Below are positions 1 through 9,354 of a stretch of DNA of 64,000 bases, piece by piece. Position numbers and translations under genes: made by a program. The notes beneath the pieces are model-generated. The model did not search any database and was not told the DNA's origin. It was given only the letters and a program-made list of their open reading frames with translations. The DNA lies in contig CAVWYY010000006.1 of assembly GCA_963759375.1 (NCBI GenBank), positions 124,001-188,000 of the forward strand, in the 5' to 3' direction. Origin of the DNA: DASSUW01 sp963759375 (GTDB lineage Bacteria; Actinomycetota; Thermoleophilia; Solirubrobacterales; Solirubrobacteraceae). The stretch's first letter is position 1. Each line of letters starts with the position of its first letter.

Positions 1-1
1 G

Positions 2-418
2 GTGCTGCTGCGCGCGGCGCCCCGCGACCGCGCCTCCTACATCGACCATGCCGCGTGGGTGTTCTCGAAGATCGGTTCGCAGGACTACCCGCAGAACGAC
101 CTGCGGGCGATGGCGGCCACGAGCTACGACCGCGGGCTGAACCCGGCGGGATCGATGCGCCAGCTCGCCGCGATCATCGCGTCGGGCGACCGCACGCCGC
201 TGCTACGCACGATCACGGCGCCGACCGTCGTCATCCACGGCACGAAGGACAGGCTCGTGCCGGTGTCGGGCGGTAAGGCGACGGCGAAGGCGATCCCGGG
301 CGCGCGGCTCGTGCTCATCGAGGGCGTGGGCCACGATCTCCCGCGCGGCGTCTGGCCGCGGATGCTCGACGCGCTGGCCGACAACGCGGCGCGCGCCGGC
401 GAGCCGCTGGCGGCATGA
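2..418 (+). CDS. alpha/beta hydrolase, C-terminal part (cut by window edge)
   Basis: The reading frame is open from the first bases, so the N-terminal part with the nucleophile elbow lies outside the window. The visible 138 residues have the C-terminal half of an alpha/beta hydrolase: a helical cap-like stretch, then strand-loop GTKDRLVP, whose Asp is the likely acid, and EGVGHDLP, whose His is the likely catalytic base. The substrate cannot be told from this half. It overlaps the following cupin gene by ATGA, so the two are probably cotranscribed. Confidence 0.85.
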   Translation: MLLRAAPRDRASYIDHAAWVFSKIGSQDYPQNDLRAMAATSYDRGLNPAGSMRQLAAIIASGDRTPLLRTITAPTVVIHGTKDRLVPVSGGKATAKAIPGARLVLIEGVGHDLPRGVWPRMLDALADNAARAGEPLAA

Positions 419-882
419 GGCTCGAGACCTGGCACGCGCCGCCGGGCGACACGATCCCCAACCATCCGTCGTTCCCCGTGCTGATCTACCGCGGCGTCGA
501 CGCACCCGACTTCCACGCCCTGTTCGCCGAGAACGGCTGGGGCGGCTCGTGGACGGACGGTGTGTTCGACTTCCACCACTTCCACTCGACCTCGCACGAG
601 GTGCTGGGCGTGGCCGCCGGCGAGGCGACGATCGAGCTGGGCGGCCCGCAGGGCTCCTCGTTCGAGGTGAGCGCGGGCGACGTGCTCGTGCTCCCGGCCG
701 GCACCGGCCACCGGCGCGCGACAGCCCGCAACGGCTTCACGGTCGTCGGCGCGTACCCGGCCGGCCAGGAGAACTACGACCTGCTGCGCGAGGCCGATGA
801 CGCCGCGCGCGAGCGCATCCGCTCGCTTCCGGCGCCCGACCGCGACCCGGTGGGCGGCACGGGGGTCGCAGGCTGGCGGTGA
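415..882 (+). CDS. small cupin-domain protein
   Basis: A 155-residue protein of one cupin barrel, about the size of YjlB-like cupins. It shows the HHFHSTSHEVLGV metal-binding strand (His cluster near residues 55-62) and later a glycine-rich turn with GDVLVLPAGTGHR, which supplies the second-motif His. Such proteins bind a divalent metal and act as dioxygenases, isomerases or sugar-binding proteins; the substrate is not visible. The ATG overlaps the upstream hydrolase stop (ATGA), and its own TGA overlaps the GTG of hrpA, so it is embedded in one transcription unit. Confidence 0.8.
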   Translation: MRLETWHAPPGDTIPNHPSFPVLIYRGVDAPDFHALFAENGWGGSWTDGVFDFHHFHSTSHEVLGVAAGEATIELGGPQGSSFEVSAGDVLVLPAGTGHRRATARNGFTVVGAYPAGQENYDLLREADDAARERIRSLPAPDRDPVGGTGVAGWR

Positions 883-3800
883 CGCCCGCCATCTCGTACC
901 CGCCGGAGCTGCCGATCAGCGCCCGGCGGGACGAGCTGCTGGAGGTCATCCGCGACCACCAGGTCGTCGTCGTGGCGGGCGAGACCGGGTCGGGCAAGAC
1001 CACCCAGCTGCCCAAGATGTGCCTCGAGACGGGGCGCGAGAAGATCGCGCACACGCAGCCGCGCCGGCTCGCCGCCCGCACGGTCGCCGCGCGGATCGCC
1101 GAGGAGATGCAGGTGCCGCTCGGCGAGGACGTCGGCTACGCGGTGCGTTTCCAGGACCGCTCGCGCGGTGACACGCGGATCCGGCTGATGACCGACGGCC
1201 TGCTGCTGGCCGAAGTCCGCCGCGACCGCCTCCTCAAGCGGTACGACACGATCATCGTCGACGAGGCGCACGAGCGCAGCCTGAACATCGACTTCCTGCT
1301 CGGCTACCTGCACCGCATCCTGCCGCGGCGGCCGGACCTGAAGCTGATCATCACCTCGGCGACGATCGACCCCGAGCGGTTCGCGGCGCACTTCGGCGAC
1401 GCCCCGGTGATCGAGGTGTCCGGGCGCACGTACCCGGTCGAGGTCCGCTACCGGCCGGTCGAGGACGCCGACCGCGACCAGGAGGACGCGATCGCCGACG
1501 CGGTCCACGAGCTGCAGCGCGAAGGCCCCGGCGACGTGCTCGTGTTCCTGTCCGGCGAGCGCGAGATCCGCGACACCGCCGACGTGCTGAGCGGCCGCCT
1601 GCGGTCAGACGTCGAGATACTGCCGCTGTACGCGCGGCTGTCCGCGGCCGAGCAGCAGCGGGTGTTCCGGCCGCACTCGCGGCGGCGCGTGGTGCTCGCG
1701 ACGAACGTCGCCGAGACGTCGCTCACGGTCCCGGGCATCCACTACGTCGTCGACCCCGGCACCGCGCGGATCAGCCGCTACAGCGCGCGGCTGAAGGTGC
1801 AGCGGCTCCCGATCGAGCCGGTCTCGCAGGCATCGGCCGATCAGCGCAAGGGCCGCTGCGGCCGCACCGCCGACGGCATCTGCATCCGCCTCTACTCCGA
1901 GGAGGACTTCGAGGAGCGCCCGCGCTTCACCGACCCGGAGATCCAGCGCACCAGCCTCGCGTCGGTGATCCTGCAGATGGCCGCCGCCGGCCTCGGCGAC
2001 ATCGAGGACTTCCCGTTCCTGGACCCGCCGGACCGGCGGCAGGTCCGCGACGGGATCCTGCTGCTCGAGGAGCTCGGCGCGCTGCGCGACGGCCGGCTCA
2101 CCAAGCTCGGCCGCCGGCTCGCAGACCTGCCGGTCGACCCGCGGATGGGCCGGATGGTGCTCGAGGCCGACCGGCTCGGCTGCGCCACCGAGGTCATCGT
2201 CATCGCCGCCGCGCTGTCGATCCAGGACCCGCGCGAGCGGCCGTCGGACAAGACCGCGCAGGCCGACCAGTCGCACGCCCGGTTCGCCGACGAGGAGTCG
2301 GACTTCATCTCCTACCTGAACCTGTGGCGGTACCTGCGCGAGCGCCAGCGCGAGCTGTCGAGCAACCAGTTCCGCAAGCGCTGCCTGGCCGAGTACCTGC
2401 ACCACCTGCGGATCCGCGAGTGGCAGGACCTCGTCGAGCAGCTGCGCCAGTCGGCCAAGGGCGTCGGGATCGCGCTCAACCGCACGCCGGCCGAGCCGGT
2501 GGACGTGCACCGCGCGGTGCTGTCGGGCCTGCTGTCGCACCTCGGGCTCAAGGACGAGCGCGGCCGCGAGTACCAAGGGGCGCGCGGCGCGCGGTTCATG
2601 ATCTTCCCCGGCTCGGCGCTGGCCCGGAAGACGCCGGACTGGGTGATGGCGGCCGAGCTGGTCGAGACGTCGCGGCTGTGGGGGCGGACGGTCGCGCGCG
2701 TGGACCCCACGTGGGTCGAGCCGCTGGCCGGGCACCGGCTTGCACGCACGTACTCCGAGCCGCGCTGGTCGGCGAGCCGCGGCTCGGTGGTGGCGACCGA
2801 GCGCGTCACGCTGTACGGGCTGCCGATCGTCACCGACCGCACGGTCCAGTACGGGCGGATCGACCCGGTGCTCTCGCGCGAGCTGTTCATCCGCAAGGCG
2901 CTGGTGGAGGGCGAGTGGCGCGGCCGGCACGACTTCCTGGACGCCAACCGCGCGCTGGTCGAGGAGGTCGAGGCGCTCGAGCACCGCTCGCGGCGGCGCG
3001 ACATCCTCGTCGACGACGAGTCGCTGGTGGCGTTCTACGCCGCGCGAATCCCGGCCGAGGTGGTGTCGGCGGCGCACTTCGACCGCTGGTGGCGCGACGC
3101 GCGGCGCGACGACCCGGACCGGCTGACCTTCACCCGCGAGCTGCTGATGGACGCCGCCGCCGCGGCGGAGATGGACCCGCGCGACTGGCCGGAGACGTGG
3201 CGGCAGGGCGACCTCGAGCTGCGGCTCAGCTACCGGTTCGACCCGGGCGCGGCCGACGACGGCGTCACCGTGCACGTGCCGCTGGCCGTGCTCGGGCAGC
3301 TGCGGGCCGACCGCTTCGAGTGGCTCGTGCCCGGGCTGCGGGAGGAGCTGGTGACGACGCTGCTGCGCGGCCTGCCCAAGGAGCTGCGGCGCCCGCTCGT
3401 GCCCGTGCCGGAGACCGCCGCGGCGGTGCTCGCCGCGCTGCGCCCGCGGCGGCGGCCGCTGCTCGACGACATGGCCGAGCAGATCGAGCGCCTGCGGGGC
3501 GTGCGCGTGCCGACCGACGCGTTCGACGTGGCGAAGCTGCCGCCGCACCTGCGCGTGACGTTCATGGTCGAAGACGGTGAGCGCGGGGTGCTGGCGGCCG
3601 ACAAGTCGCTCGAGCGGGTCCGCGAGCAGGTCCGGCCGCGCCTGCGCGCCGAGCTGACGGCCGCGTCCGGGCAGCTCGAGCGCAGCGGCGAGCGCAGCTG
3701 GGTGTTCGGCACGCTGCCGCAGACCGTGACGCTGCCGGGCACCGGACAGGCGGTGACCGCGTACCCGGCGCTGGTCGACGAGGGCGACACGGTCGGCGTG

Positions 3801-4502
3801 CGGGTGCTGGAGACGCCCGGCGCCGCGCGCGTCTCGATGGCCGCGGGGACGCGGCGACTGCTCCTGCTCACGACCCCGTCCCCCGCCCGCTACGTGCACG
3901 ACCGGCTCGGCAACGCCGCCCGACTGGTGCTCACGCCGGCGGTGCTCGACGACGCGATCGTGGCGGCGGTCGACGCGCTCGTCGCCGAGGGCGGCGGCCC
4001 GGCCTGGGACGAGGCCTCGTTCCGGCGACTCCGCGACCACGTGGCGGGCTCGCTGGCCGAGCGCACGCTGGCGATCGCCGGCGACGTGGTCAAGGTGCTC
4101 GACGCCGCGCGTGAGGTCGAGCGCCTGCTCGACGCGCTGACCGCCGTGCCGCTGCAACCGGCGCGTGCCGACGTGCGCGAGCAGGTCCGGCGCCTCACCG
4201 CCCCCGGCTTCGTCGCCGCCTCGGGCGCCGCCCGGCTGCCGGACATCGAGCGCTACCTGCGCGCCGCCGCCCGCCGGCTCGAGCGGCTCCCGAACGCCGT
4301 CGCCGTCGACCGCGACCGCATGACCGGCGTGCACGAGCTCGAGCGGGCGTACCGCGAGCGCCTGCAGTCAGGCCCGGTCACCGCCGAGCTGCGCGAGGTC
4401 CCGTGGATGCTCGAGGAGCTCCGCGTCCACCACTTCGCGCAGAACCTCGCGCGGGGCGGCGTCTCCGCGAAGCGCATCCGCCGCGCGCTCGCACCTCAGT
4501 GA
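879..4502 (+). CDS. hrpA: ATP-dependent RNA helicase HrpA (DEAH box)
   Basis: A 1207-residue cytoplasmic DEAH-box helicase, slightly shorter than the roughly 1300 residues of E. coli HrpA. Walker A GETGSGKT lies near residues 34-41, DEAH near 128-131, SAT follows, and motif VI appears as QRKGRCGR. The helicase-associated winged-helix/ratchet region follows, and then a long C-terminal DUF3418-type region typical of HrpA. The GTG start is chosen because it overlaps the cupin stop (GTGA) and leaves about 30 residues before Walker A. HrpA family proteins remodel structured RNA or stalled ribosomes. The 3' end overlaps the convergent small gene by 7 nt. Confidence 0.95.
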   Translation: MTPAISYPPELPISARRDELLEVIRDHQVVVVAGETGSGKTTQLPKMCLETGREKIAHTQPRRLAARTVAARIAEEMQVPLGEDVGYAVRFQDRSRGDTRIRLMTDGLLLAEVRRDRLLKRYDTIIVDEAHERSLNIDFLLGYLHRILPRRPDLKLIITSATIDPERFAAHFGDAPVIEVSGRTYPVEVRYRPVEDADRDQEDAIADAVHELQREGPGDVLVFLSGEREIRDTADVLSGRLRSDVEILPLYARLSAAEQQRVFRPHSRRRVVLATNVAETSLTVPGIHYVVDPGTARISRYSARLKVQRLPIEPVSQASADQRKGRCGRTADGICIRLYSEEDFEERPRFTDPEIQRTSLASVILQMAAAGLGDIEDFPFLDPPDRRQVRDGILLLEELGALRDGRLTKLGRRLADLPVDPRMGRMVLEADRLGCATEVIVIAAALSIQDPRERPSDKTAQADQSHARFADEESDFISYLNLWRYLRERQRELSSNQFRKRCLAEYLHHLRIREWQDLVEQLRQSAKGVGIALNRTPAEPVDVHRAVLSGLLSHLGLKDERGREYQGARGARFMIFPGSALARKTPDWVMAAELVETSRLWGRTVARVDPTWVEPLAGHRLARTYSEPRWSASRGSVVATERVTLYGLPIVTDRTVQYGRIDPVLSRELFIRKALVEGEWRGRHDFLDANRALVEEVEALEHRSRRRDILVDDESLVAFYAARIPAEVVSAAHFDRWWRDARRDDPDRLTFTRELLMDAAAAAEMDPRDWPETWRQGDLELRLSYRFDPGAADDGVTVHVPLAVLGQLRADRFEWLVPGLREELVTTLLRGLPKELRRPLVPVPETAAAVLAALRPRRRPLLDDMAEQIERLRGVRVPTDAFDVAKLPPHLRVTFMVEDGERGVLAADKSLERVREQVRPRLRAELTAASGQLERSGERSWVFGTLPQTVTLPGTGQAVTAYPALVDEGDTVGVRVLETPGAARVSMAAGTRRLLLLTTPSPARYVHDRLGNAARLVLTPAVLDDAIVAAVDALVAEGGGPAWDEASFRRLRDHVAGSLAERTLAIAGDVVKVLDAAREVERLLDALTAVPLQPARADVREQVRRLTAPGFVAASGAARLPDIERYLRAAARRLERLPNAVAVDRDRMTGVHELERAYRERLQSGPVTAELREVPWMLEELRVHHFAQNLARGGVSAKRIRRALAPQ

Positions 4503-4687
4503 GGATCTGAGCGCCGGAAGCGCTCGAACACGGTCACGACGACCTGCTCGCCGCCGCAGCCCACGCACACCTTGTCCTTGACCGCCGACGGCCTGATCAG
4601 GCTCGTCCCGCCGAGGCCGCAGTCGGTGCAGTGGAACACGCACTCCACGAAGGCGCCCGTGGCCAGCAGGGGATCATCGGCGTCCAT
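4496..4687 (-). CDS. small Cys-rich (zinc-ribbon-like) protein
   Basis: A 63-residue protein with two Cys pairs, CTDCG near residue 20 and CVGCG near residue 42, spaced as in a zinc ribbon. No family is recognised. It overlaps the hrpA 3' end by 7 nt in convergent orientation. The Cys pairs and the ATG support a real gene, but its brevity leaves some doubt. A general zinc-stabilised protein or nucleic-acid-binding protein is possible; no role can be assigned. Confidence 0.6.
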   Translation of the reverse strand: MDADDPLLATGAFVECVFHCTDCGLGGTSLIRPSAVKDKVCVGCGGEQVVVTVFERFRRSDPH

Positions 4688-4804
4688 GCCCGGCCATCGT
4701 CGCAGCGCGAGCCGGGCGCCACAAGGGCCGACCTGGCCGCCCGTACGGGATCACCCAGGTTCCTGGTATGGACGCGGGGCCGCGCCTGGGGCACGGTTCC
4801 GCGG

Positions 4805-5836
4805 ATGCTCGCCGCTCCGCCGCTGCGCTTCATCGGGGAACTGCACCGCTGCACCACGCTCGACGAGCTTGTGCGCGTGTTCTCCACCGGCTTCGGGCGC
4901 GTGCTCGACGTGCCGATGTACGGGTTCAACGTCGTGCAGCCCGGCACCACGCGGCTGCGCGCGACCGCCGCTGTCGGCGTCAGCGACGTCTTCGTCAACA
5001 CCTACATCCGCGACGTGATGGACGCGGACCCGCTGCGCGTGGGCGCCCACGAGTCCGGGCACGCGGTGTACAGCCTCGGCCTCATGTCGGCCGACGAGTG
5101 GGAGGAGAGCGACGCCTACCGCACCGCGTTCTCGATGCACCGGATGCGGCACGTCGTCGAGGCGCCGATGCTGGCCGGCGGGCGCCCGATCGGCAGCCTG
5201 CACTTCGGCACCGCGGGCGGCGAGCACGACCTCGGCCCCGCGGACCTGCGGACCGCCGAGTCGATGGCCGGCGTCATGGCGCAGGCCGTGGCCGCGATCG
5301 ACGCACGCGAGCGCCTCACGCTCGAGCGCGACGAGCTGCGCGCGGCGCTCGACGTCGCCGGCCTGGCGGTCGTGCTCAGCGGCGTCGGCGGCCTCCGGCT
5401 CAACGAGACCGCCCGGCGCCTGCTGTGGGACGTCGTCGACGCCGACGAGCGGGTGTACCGACTGCTCGCGCTGCGTCCCGGCGACGGGGCGTTCTCCCGC
5501 CACGTCGACGTCGAGCTCGCGTCGGGCGAGGCCGCGACGCTGCACGGCGACTGCACGCCGGTCGGGGCCGAGGGCGCGCTGGTCGCCGTGCTCGCGCTCC
5601 GGCGCGAGCACCCGCGCGTGTCCCCGGCCGTGCTGGCCACGCTGACGCCGCGCGAGGCCGAAGTGGCCAATCTGGTCGTCGAAGGCCTGGCCGACCGCGA
5701 GATCGCCGAGCACCTGTGCCTCAGCCACCACACCGTGAGCCAGTACGTGAAGCGCATCTACCGCCGGCTCGGCGTCGACTCCCGCGTCACGCTCACCCGG
5801 CTGCTGCTCGGGGTCCCGCGCACGCGCGGCGGCTAG
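4805..5836 (+). CDS. LuxR-family transcriptional regulator with GAF-like sensor region
   Basis: A 343-residue regulator. The N-terminal two thirds look like a GAF-type sensor: an N-terminal helix, an LRATAAVGV strand, and GSLHFGT shortly before the helix that closes the domain. Residues about 278-335 are a LuxR/NarL helix-turn-helix with TPREAEVANLVVEGL and the recognition helix region HHTVSQYVKRIYRRLGV. There is no receiver domain, so the signal is probably a small ligand. The frame is open upstream to 4631, but the conserved protein begins at the ATG at 4805. The neighbouring EamA permease is a possible target. Confidence 0.85.
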   Translation: MLAAPPLRFIGELHRCTTLDELVRVFSTGFGRVLDVPMYGFNVVQPGTTRLRATAAVGVSDVFVNTYIRDVMDADPLRVGAHESGHAVYSLGLMSADEWEESDAYRTAFSMHRMRHVVEAPMLAGGRPIGSLHFGTAGGEHDLGPADLRTAESMAGVMAQAVAAIDARERLTLERDELRAALDVAGLAVVLSGVGGLRLNETARRLLWDVVDADERVYRLLALRPGDGAFSRHVDVELASGEAATLHGDCTPVGAEGALVAVLALRREHPRVSPAVLATLTPREAEVANLVVEGLADREIAEHLCLSHHTVSQYVKRIYRRLGVDSRVTLTRLLLGVPRTRGG

Positions 5837-5839
5837 CCT
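5834..5839 (+). promoter_or_regulatory. putative -10 element (TAGCCT) for the EamA gene
   Basis: TAGCCT lies 11 nt before the EamA ATG. Its TAG is also the stop codon of the LuxR gene. No Shine-Dalgarno sequence is seen. One of about 20 TAnnnT/start pairs in this window. Confidence 0.4.
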
Positions 5840-5850
5840 CTTGCGGGCCT

Positions 5851-6747
5851 ATGCCCCGCTCCCTCGTCTGGACCCTGTACGGGACCCTCGTGCTCATCTG
5901 GTCCAGCACCTGGGTCGCGATCAAGATCGGGCTCGAGGACGTGGCGCCGCTGCTCTCGGCGGGCGTGCGGTTCGCGCTCGCGGGCGCCGGGCTGCTGGTG
6001 CTGGCCGTCGCGATGCGGCGCCCGCTGAGGACCGACTTCCGGCTCGCGGCGATCCTCGGGCTGCTGCCGTTCGCGCTCGCGTACGGGCTCATCTACTGGG
6101 GCGAGCAGTACGTGCCGAGCGGGCTGGCCGCGGTGCTGTTCGGCGTCATGCCGCTGTACAGCGCCGGCATCGCCTCGGTGGCGCTGACCGACGAGCCGTT
6201 GCGGGCGCGGCTCGTGGCCGGCATCGCGGTGGCGATCGGCGGGCTGGCGCTGGCGTTCGGCGAGAGCCTGGCGCTGGGCGACGCCAAGTGGGCGCTGCTG
6301 GCCGCCACCGCGTGCGCGATCGCGCCGCTGTGCGCCGCCATCGGCAACGTCACGATCAAGCGCCGCGGCCACGGCGTCGACCCGATCGTCGTCAACGGCT
6401 GGGGCATGCTCGGCGGCGGCCTGCTGCTGCTCGTCGTCAGCGCGCCCACCGAGGACTGGGGCGCCACCGCGCTGACCGCCCAGGCCATCGGCTCCGTCGC
6501 CTACCTGGCGCTCATCGGCTCGGCGGTGCCGTTCGTGACCCTCACCCGGCTGCTGCGGGAGCTGCCGGCCGTGACGATGTCCTACATCACGCTGATGCTG
6601 CCGTTCGGCGCGCTGGCCTTCGGCGCCGCGGTCTACGACGAACGGGTGACCGCGGCGGCGGTCGCCGGCGCCGCGCTGGTGGCCAGCGGGCTCGTGATCG
6701 CCCAGTGGCCGCGCCGCCGGGCCGTGGCGGCGCAGGCCTCAGCCTGA
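5851..6747 (+). CDS. EamA/DMT-family permease
   Basis: A 298-residue integral membrane protein with ten predicted helices arranged as two repeats of five, the usual length of the drug/metabolite transporter superfamily. The first helix carries the family pattern VLIWSSTWVAIKIGL and the first repeat ends near YWGEQYVPSG. Members export amino acids, metabolites or drugs; the substrate is not evident. The gene follows the LuxR gene by 14 nt and is convergent with the STAS gene, only one base apart. Confidence 0.88.
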   Translation: MPRSLVWTLYGTLVLIWSSTWVAIKIGLEDVAPLLSAGVRFALAGAGLLVLAVAMRRPLRTDFRLAAILGLLPFALAYGLIYWGEQYVPSGLAAVLFGVMPLYSAGIASVALTDEPLRARLVAGIAVAIGGLALAFGESLALGDAKWALLAATACAIAPLCAAIGNVTIKRRGHGVDPIVVNGWGMLGGGLLLLVVSAPTEDWGATALTAQAIGSVAYLALIGSAVPFVTLTRLLRELPAVTMSYITLMLPFGALAFGAAVYDERVTAAAVAGAALVASGLVIAQWPRRRAVAAQASA

Positions 6748-6748
6748 G

Positions 6749-7102
6749 CTACGTCGCGACTGGTGCCTGCATCTCGGCCGGAACATCCGAGACCGTCTCG
6801 AAGTGGTGGCCGACCGCCGTCATGGCCAGCAGGCGCTGGACCGCCTTGGTGCCGCGCACGAGCAACAGCCGCCGTCGCTCGCGATGGGCACGCCGGTTGG
6901 CTGCGAGCAGCCGCGCAAGTCCCGAGGAGTCCAGGAACGACAGACCCCGCAGGTCGAGCACGAGGCACGATGGCCGCGCCGCCTCCACGCGGCGCATCTC
7001 CTCGTCGAACGTGTACGCGTGCTCGAGGTCCAGCTCGCCGCGGAGCGCTACGCGCACCGCGTCGCCTTCAAGTGGCTCGATGGTCAGCCCGAAGCCTCGC
7101 AT
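6749..7102 (-). CDS. STAS-domain anti-sigma factor antagonist
   Basis: A 117-residue single STAS domain of SpoIIAA/RsbV type. The central motif DLRGLSFLDSSGLARLL, near residues 50-66, contains the Ser that partner-switching kinases phosphorylate. In the family, the unphosphorylated form binds an anti-sigma kinase and frees a sigma factor. The ATG has a good Shine-Dalgarno (ggaggg) five bases upstream. No RsbW-like kinase gene is in the window, but PP2C phosphatases such as the one at 26.4-28.8 kb are typical partners. Confidence 0.88.
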   Translation of the reverse strand: MRGFGLTIEPLEGDAVRVALRGELDLEHAYTFDEEMRRVEAARPSCLVLDLRGLSFLDSSGLARLLAANRRAHRERRRLLLVRGTKAVQRLLAMTAVGHHFETVSDVPAEMQAPVAT

Positions 7103-7152
7103 CGTCCCTCCCCCGTATTCGGTTGGCGCAAAGGTACCCCCTCCGGGCCAAA

Positions 7153-9315
7153 TCACACAGCCGGTGTGTACAACCCGCGCCGAATTCGGGAGCCGGGGTG
7201 GAGTACACGGAGGAACGCGTCGACCACGCGGGGATCGAATTGCGTGCCCGAGCACTCGCGCAATTGCTCGCGTGCGGCGTCGTGGCCGAGCGCCGTCCGG
7301 TACGGCCGGTCGGCGGTCATCGCCTCGTAGGCGTCGGCCACGGCGAGGATCCGGGCCTCGAGCGGGATCTGCTCTCCGGCCAGGCCGTGCGGGTAGCCGC
7401 GGCCGTCGATTCGCTCGTGGTGCGCGAGTACCCAGCCGCTGATGTCGCGCAGGTTCGCGTGGTCGAGGATGCGTGCGCCGAGCTCCGGATGGCGGCGCAT
7501 GTCGGCCCACTCGTCGTCGGTGAGCGCGCCCGGCTTCTGCAGCACCGCATCGGCGACGCCGAGCTTGCCGATGTCGTGGAGGACGCCTGCCGCCCGCAGC
7601 CGCTCGACCCGGTCGCTCGGCAGGCCGAGCTCGCGAGCGATCTCCTCGGCGTAGCGGCCGACCGTCTGTGAGTGCCTGGCGGTGCTGACGTCGCGCAGGT
7701 CGAGCGTCTCGGCGAGCAGCACCGCGGCGGCGAGCTGCTCGGAGCCGGCATCGCCGTCGTCGAGCGTGCCGAGCAGCGCCTCGAGCGCCTCGGCGTGGTA
7801 GGCGACGCAGCGGTCCCGGCCCAGGCGCTTGGCGCCGAACACGGCGCGCGTGGCGGCCCGGAGCACGAGCGACGCGGTCTCGCAGCCCGGGCCGCTGACC
7901 GCGAGGCCGACCGACGTCGTCACGGGCCAGGGGAAGTCGGGGAACGCCGCCGGGACCTCCGCGCGCAGCCGCTCGGCGACGGTCAGCGCGGCGGCCTCGT
8001 CGAGCCCGGGGAGCACGAGCGCGAACTCCTCGCCGCCGAGCCGGGCGGCCAGGCCGCCCTCGGCGATCAGCACGTCCGAGAACCGTCGCAGGACCTCGTC
8101 GCCCTTCACGTAGCCCAGCGCGTCGTTGACGCGCTTGAAGTTGTCCAGGTCGCAGACGAGCACGGCGACCGACCCGGTGCGGGCGATCTCGGCGTCGATG
8201 TGCTCCTGCAGGCCGCGCCGGTTGCGCAGGCCGGTCAGCGGGTCGTGTTCGGCCAGGTGCCGCATCAGCTGGAGCTGGCGCGCCGACTCGACGGCGCTCA
8301 TCGCGTGGTTGGCGAACGCGCGCACGGCCTGGAGGATCTCCGGCGTCGGCAGCAGGCGGTCGACCGGCTCGTCGACCCACACGACGCCTTCCAGCTCGCC
8401 CTCGCGGTCGCGCAGCGGCACGAGCAGGACGTGGTTGTTCCAGGCGCGGTTGCCGCGGCCGTTGCGGCTGCTGAACGACGCGCCGTGCAGCGACGGATCC
8501 ACGCGCGCGTGCGCGTCGGCGCGGTCGAGCAGCACGACGCCGTCGCGCTCGAGCGCAGGATCGAGCAGCGGCGCCACCGCGGCCATCGGCGTCGTCTCGA
8601 GCCGCTCGAGCTCGGCCGGCGACATGCCGACGTGTGCGCGCATGTGCAGGATGCCCGGCTCGTCGTCCTCGAGCGAGACGCAGACGCGCTGGAAGCCCAG
8701 CGCGTCGCGGATGCCGACGACCACCGCGTCGAGCATCTCGTCGATCGTGCGCCGCTCGGCCAGCGAGGCGGTCAGGCGCAGCAGGTGGTCGACCGCGACG
8801 CGCTGGCGCTCGGAGGCGGCCGCCTCCTGCGCGTGCTCGAGCGCGAGCGCGGCGTGCTGGGACATCCCGACCAGCAGGTCGAGCTGCTCGTCGGTCGGCC
8901 GGCGGCCGTCGTTCGGCTCGTCGACGGACAGGATCCCCAGCAGCTCGCCGGCGCCGGAGCGCAGCAGCACGAACAACGCATCCTCCGGATGCCACCCGCC
9001 GGGCTCGCCGGTCGGCTCGATGGCGGGCACGTACGTGGTCAGGCGGTCCTCCGCCCAGTCGAACGCCCCGTGCTCGATCAGGTACGCGCCGCGGCGCTCG
9101 AAGCGGGCGTCGAGCAGGTCGACCCAGTCGTCCGCCGTCGAGCTCTGGCCCAGCAGCAGGCGGCGCGCCTCGTCGTTGCCCTCGACCACGACCGTGTGGA
9201 AGTCGTCCCACGCGGGGCGGTACAGGTTGATGACCGCGGTGCCGTAGCCCAGGCACGCGGCGGTCGTCCGCGCCACGGCGCGCAGGACTGGCTCGAGGTC
9301 ATAGGTCTGGGGCAC
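7153..9315 (-). CDS. GAF-GGDEF-HD-GYP cyclic-di-GMP turnover protein
   Basis: A 720-residue cytoplasmic signalling protein. Two GAF-like modules occupy about residues 1-165 and 180-345. They are followed by a GGDEF domain with active-type LGGEEF near 424-430, and an HD-GYP domain with HDIGK near 580, HHERIDGRGYP near 632-642 and DAYEAMTADRPYR. No RxxD inhibitory site precedes GGEEF, so product inhibition may be absent. Both synthase and phosphodiesterase motifs look intact, so the net activity may depend on what the GAF domains sense. The GTG start faces the GH3 gene across about 40 bp. Confidence 0.9.
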   Translation of the reverse strand: MPQTYDLEPVLRAVARTTAACLGYGTAVINLYRPAWDDFHTVVVEGNDEARRLLLGQSSTADDWVDLLDARFERRGAYLIEHGAFDWAEDRLTTYVPAIEPTGEPGGWHPEDALFVLLRSGAGELLGILSVDEPNDGRRPTDEQLDLLVGMSQHAALALEHAQEAAASERQRVAVDHLLRLTASLAERRTIDEMLDAVVVGIRDALGFQRVCVSLEDDEPGILHMRAHVGMSPAELERLETTPMAAVAPLLDPALERDGVVLLDRADAHARVDPSLHGASFSSRNGRGNRAWNNHVLLVPLRDREGELEGVVWVDEPVDRLLPTPEILQAVRAFANHAMSAVESARQLQLMRHLAEHDPLTGLRNRRGLQEHIDAEIARTGSVAVLVCDLDNFKRVNDALGYVKGDEVLRRFSDVLIAEGGLAARLGGEEFALVLPGLDEAAALTVAERLRAEVPAAFPDFPWPVTTSVGLAVSGPGCETASLVLRAATRAVFGAKRLGRDRCVAYHAEALEALLGTLDDGDAGSEQLAAAVLLAETLDLRDVSTARHSQTVGRYAEEIARELGLPSDRVERLRAAGVLHDIGKLGVADAVLQKPGALTDDEWADMRRHPELGARILDHANLRDISGWVLAHHERIDGRGYPHGLAGEQIPLEARILAVADAYEAMTADRPYRTALGHDAAREQLRECSGTQFDPRVVDAFLRVLHPGSRIRRGLYTPAV

Positions 9316-9354
9316 TGAACGGTGTTATCGGCCCCGTCCGCGATTATCCGGAGT

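Noticed and set aside
1605..4334. A 909-residue open frame antisense to hrpA, and similar very long antisense frames elsewhere
   Set aside because: These are shadows from GC-rich codon structure; they show Arg/His/Gly-rich composition with no domain pattern, and the sense gene is clear.
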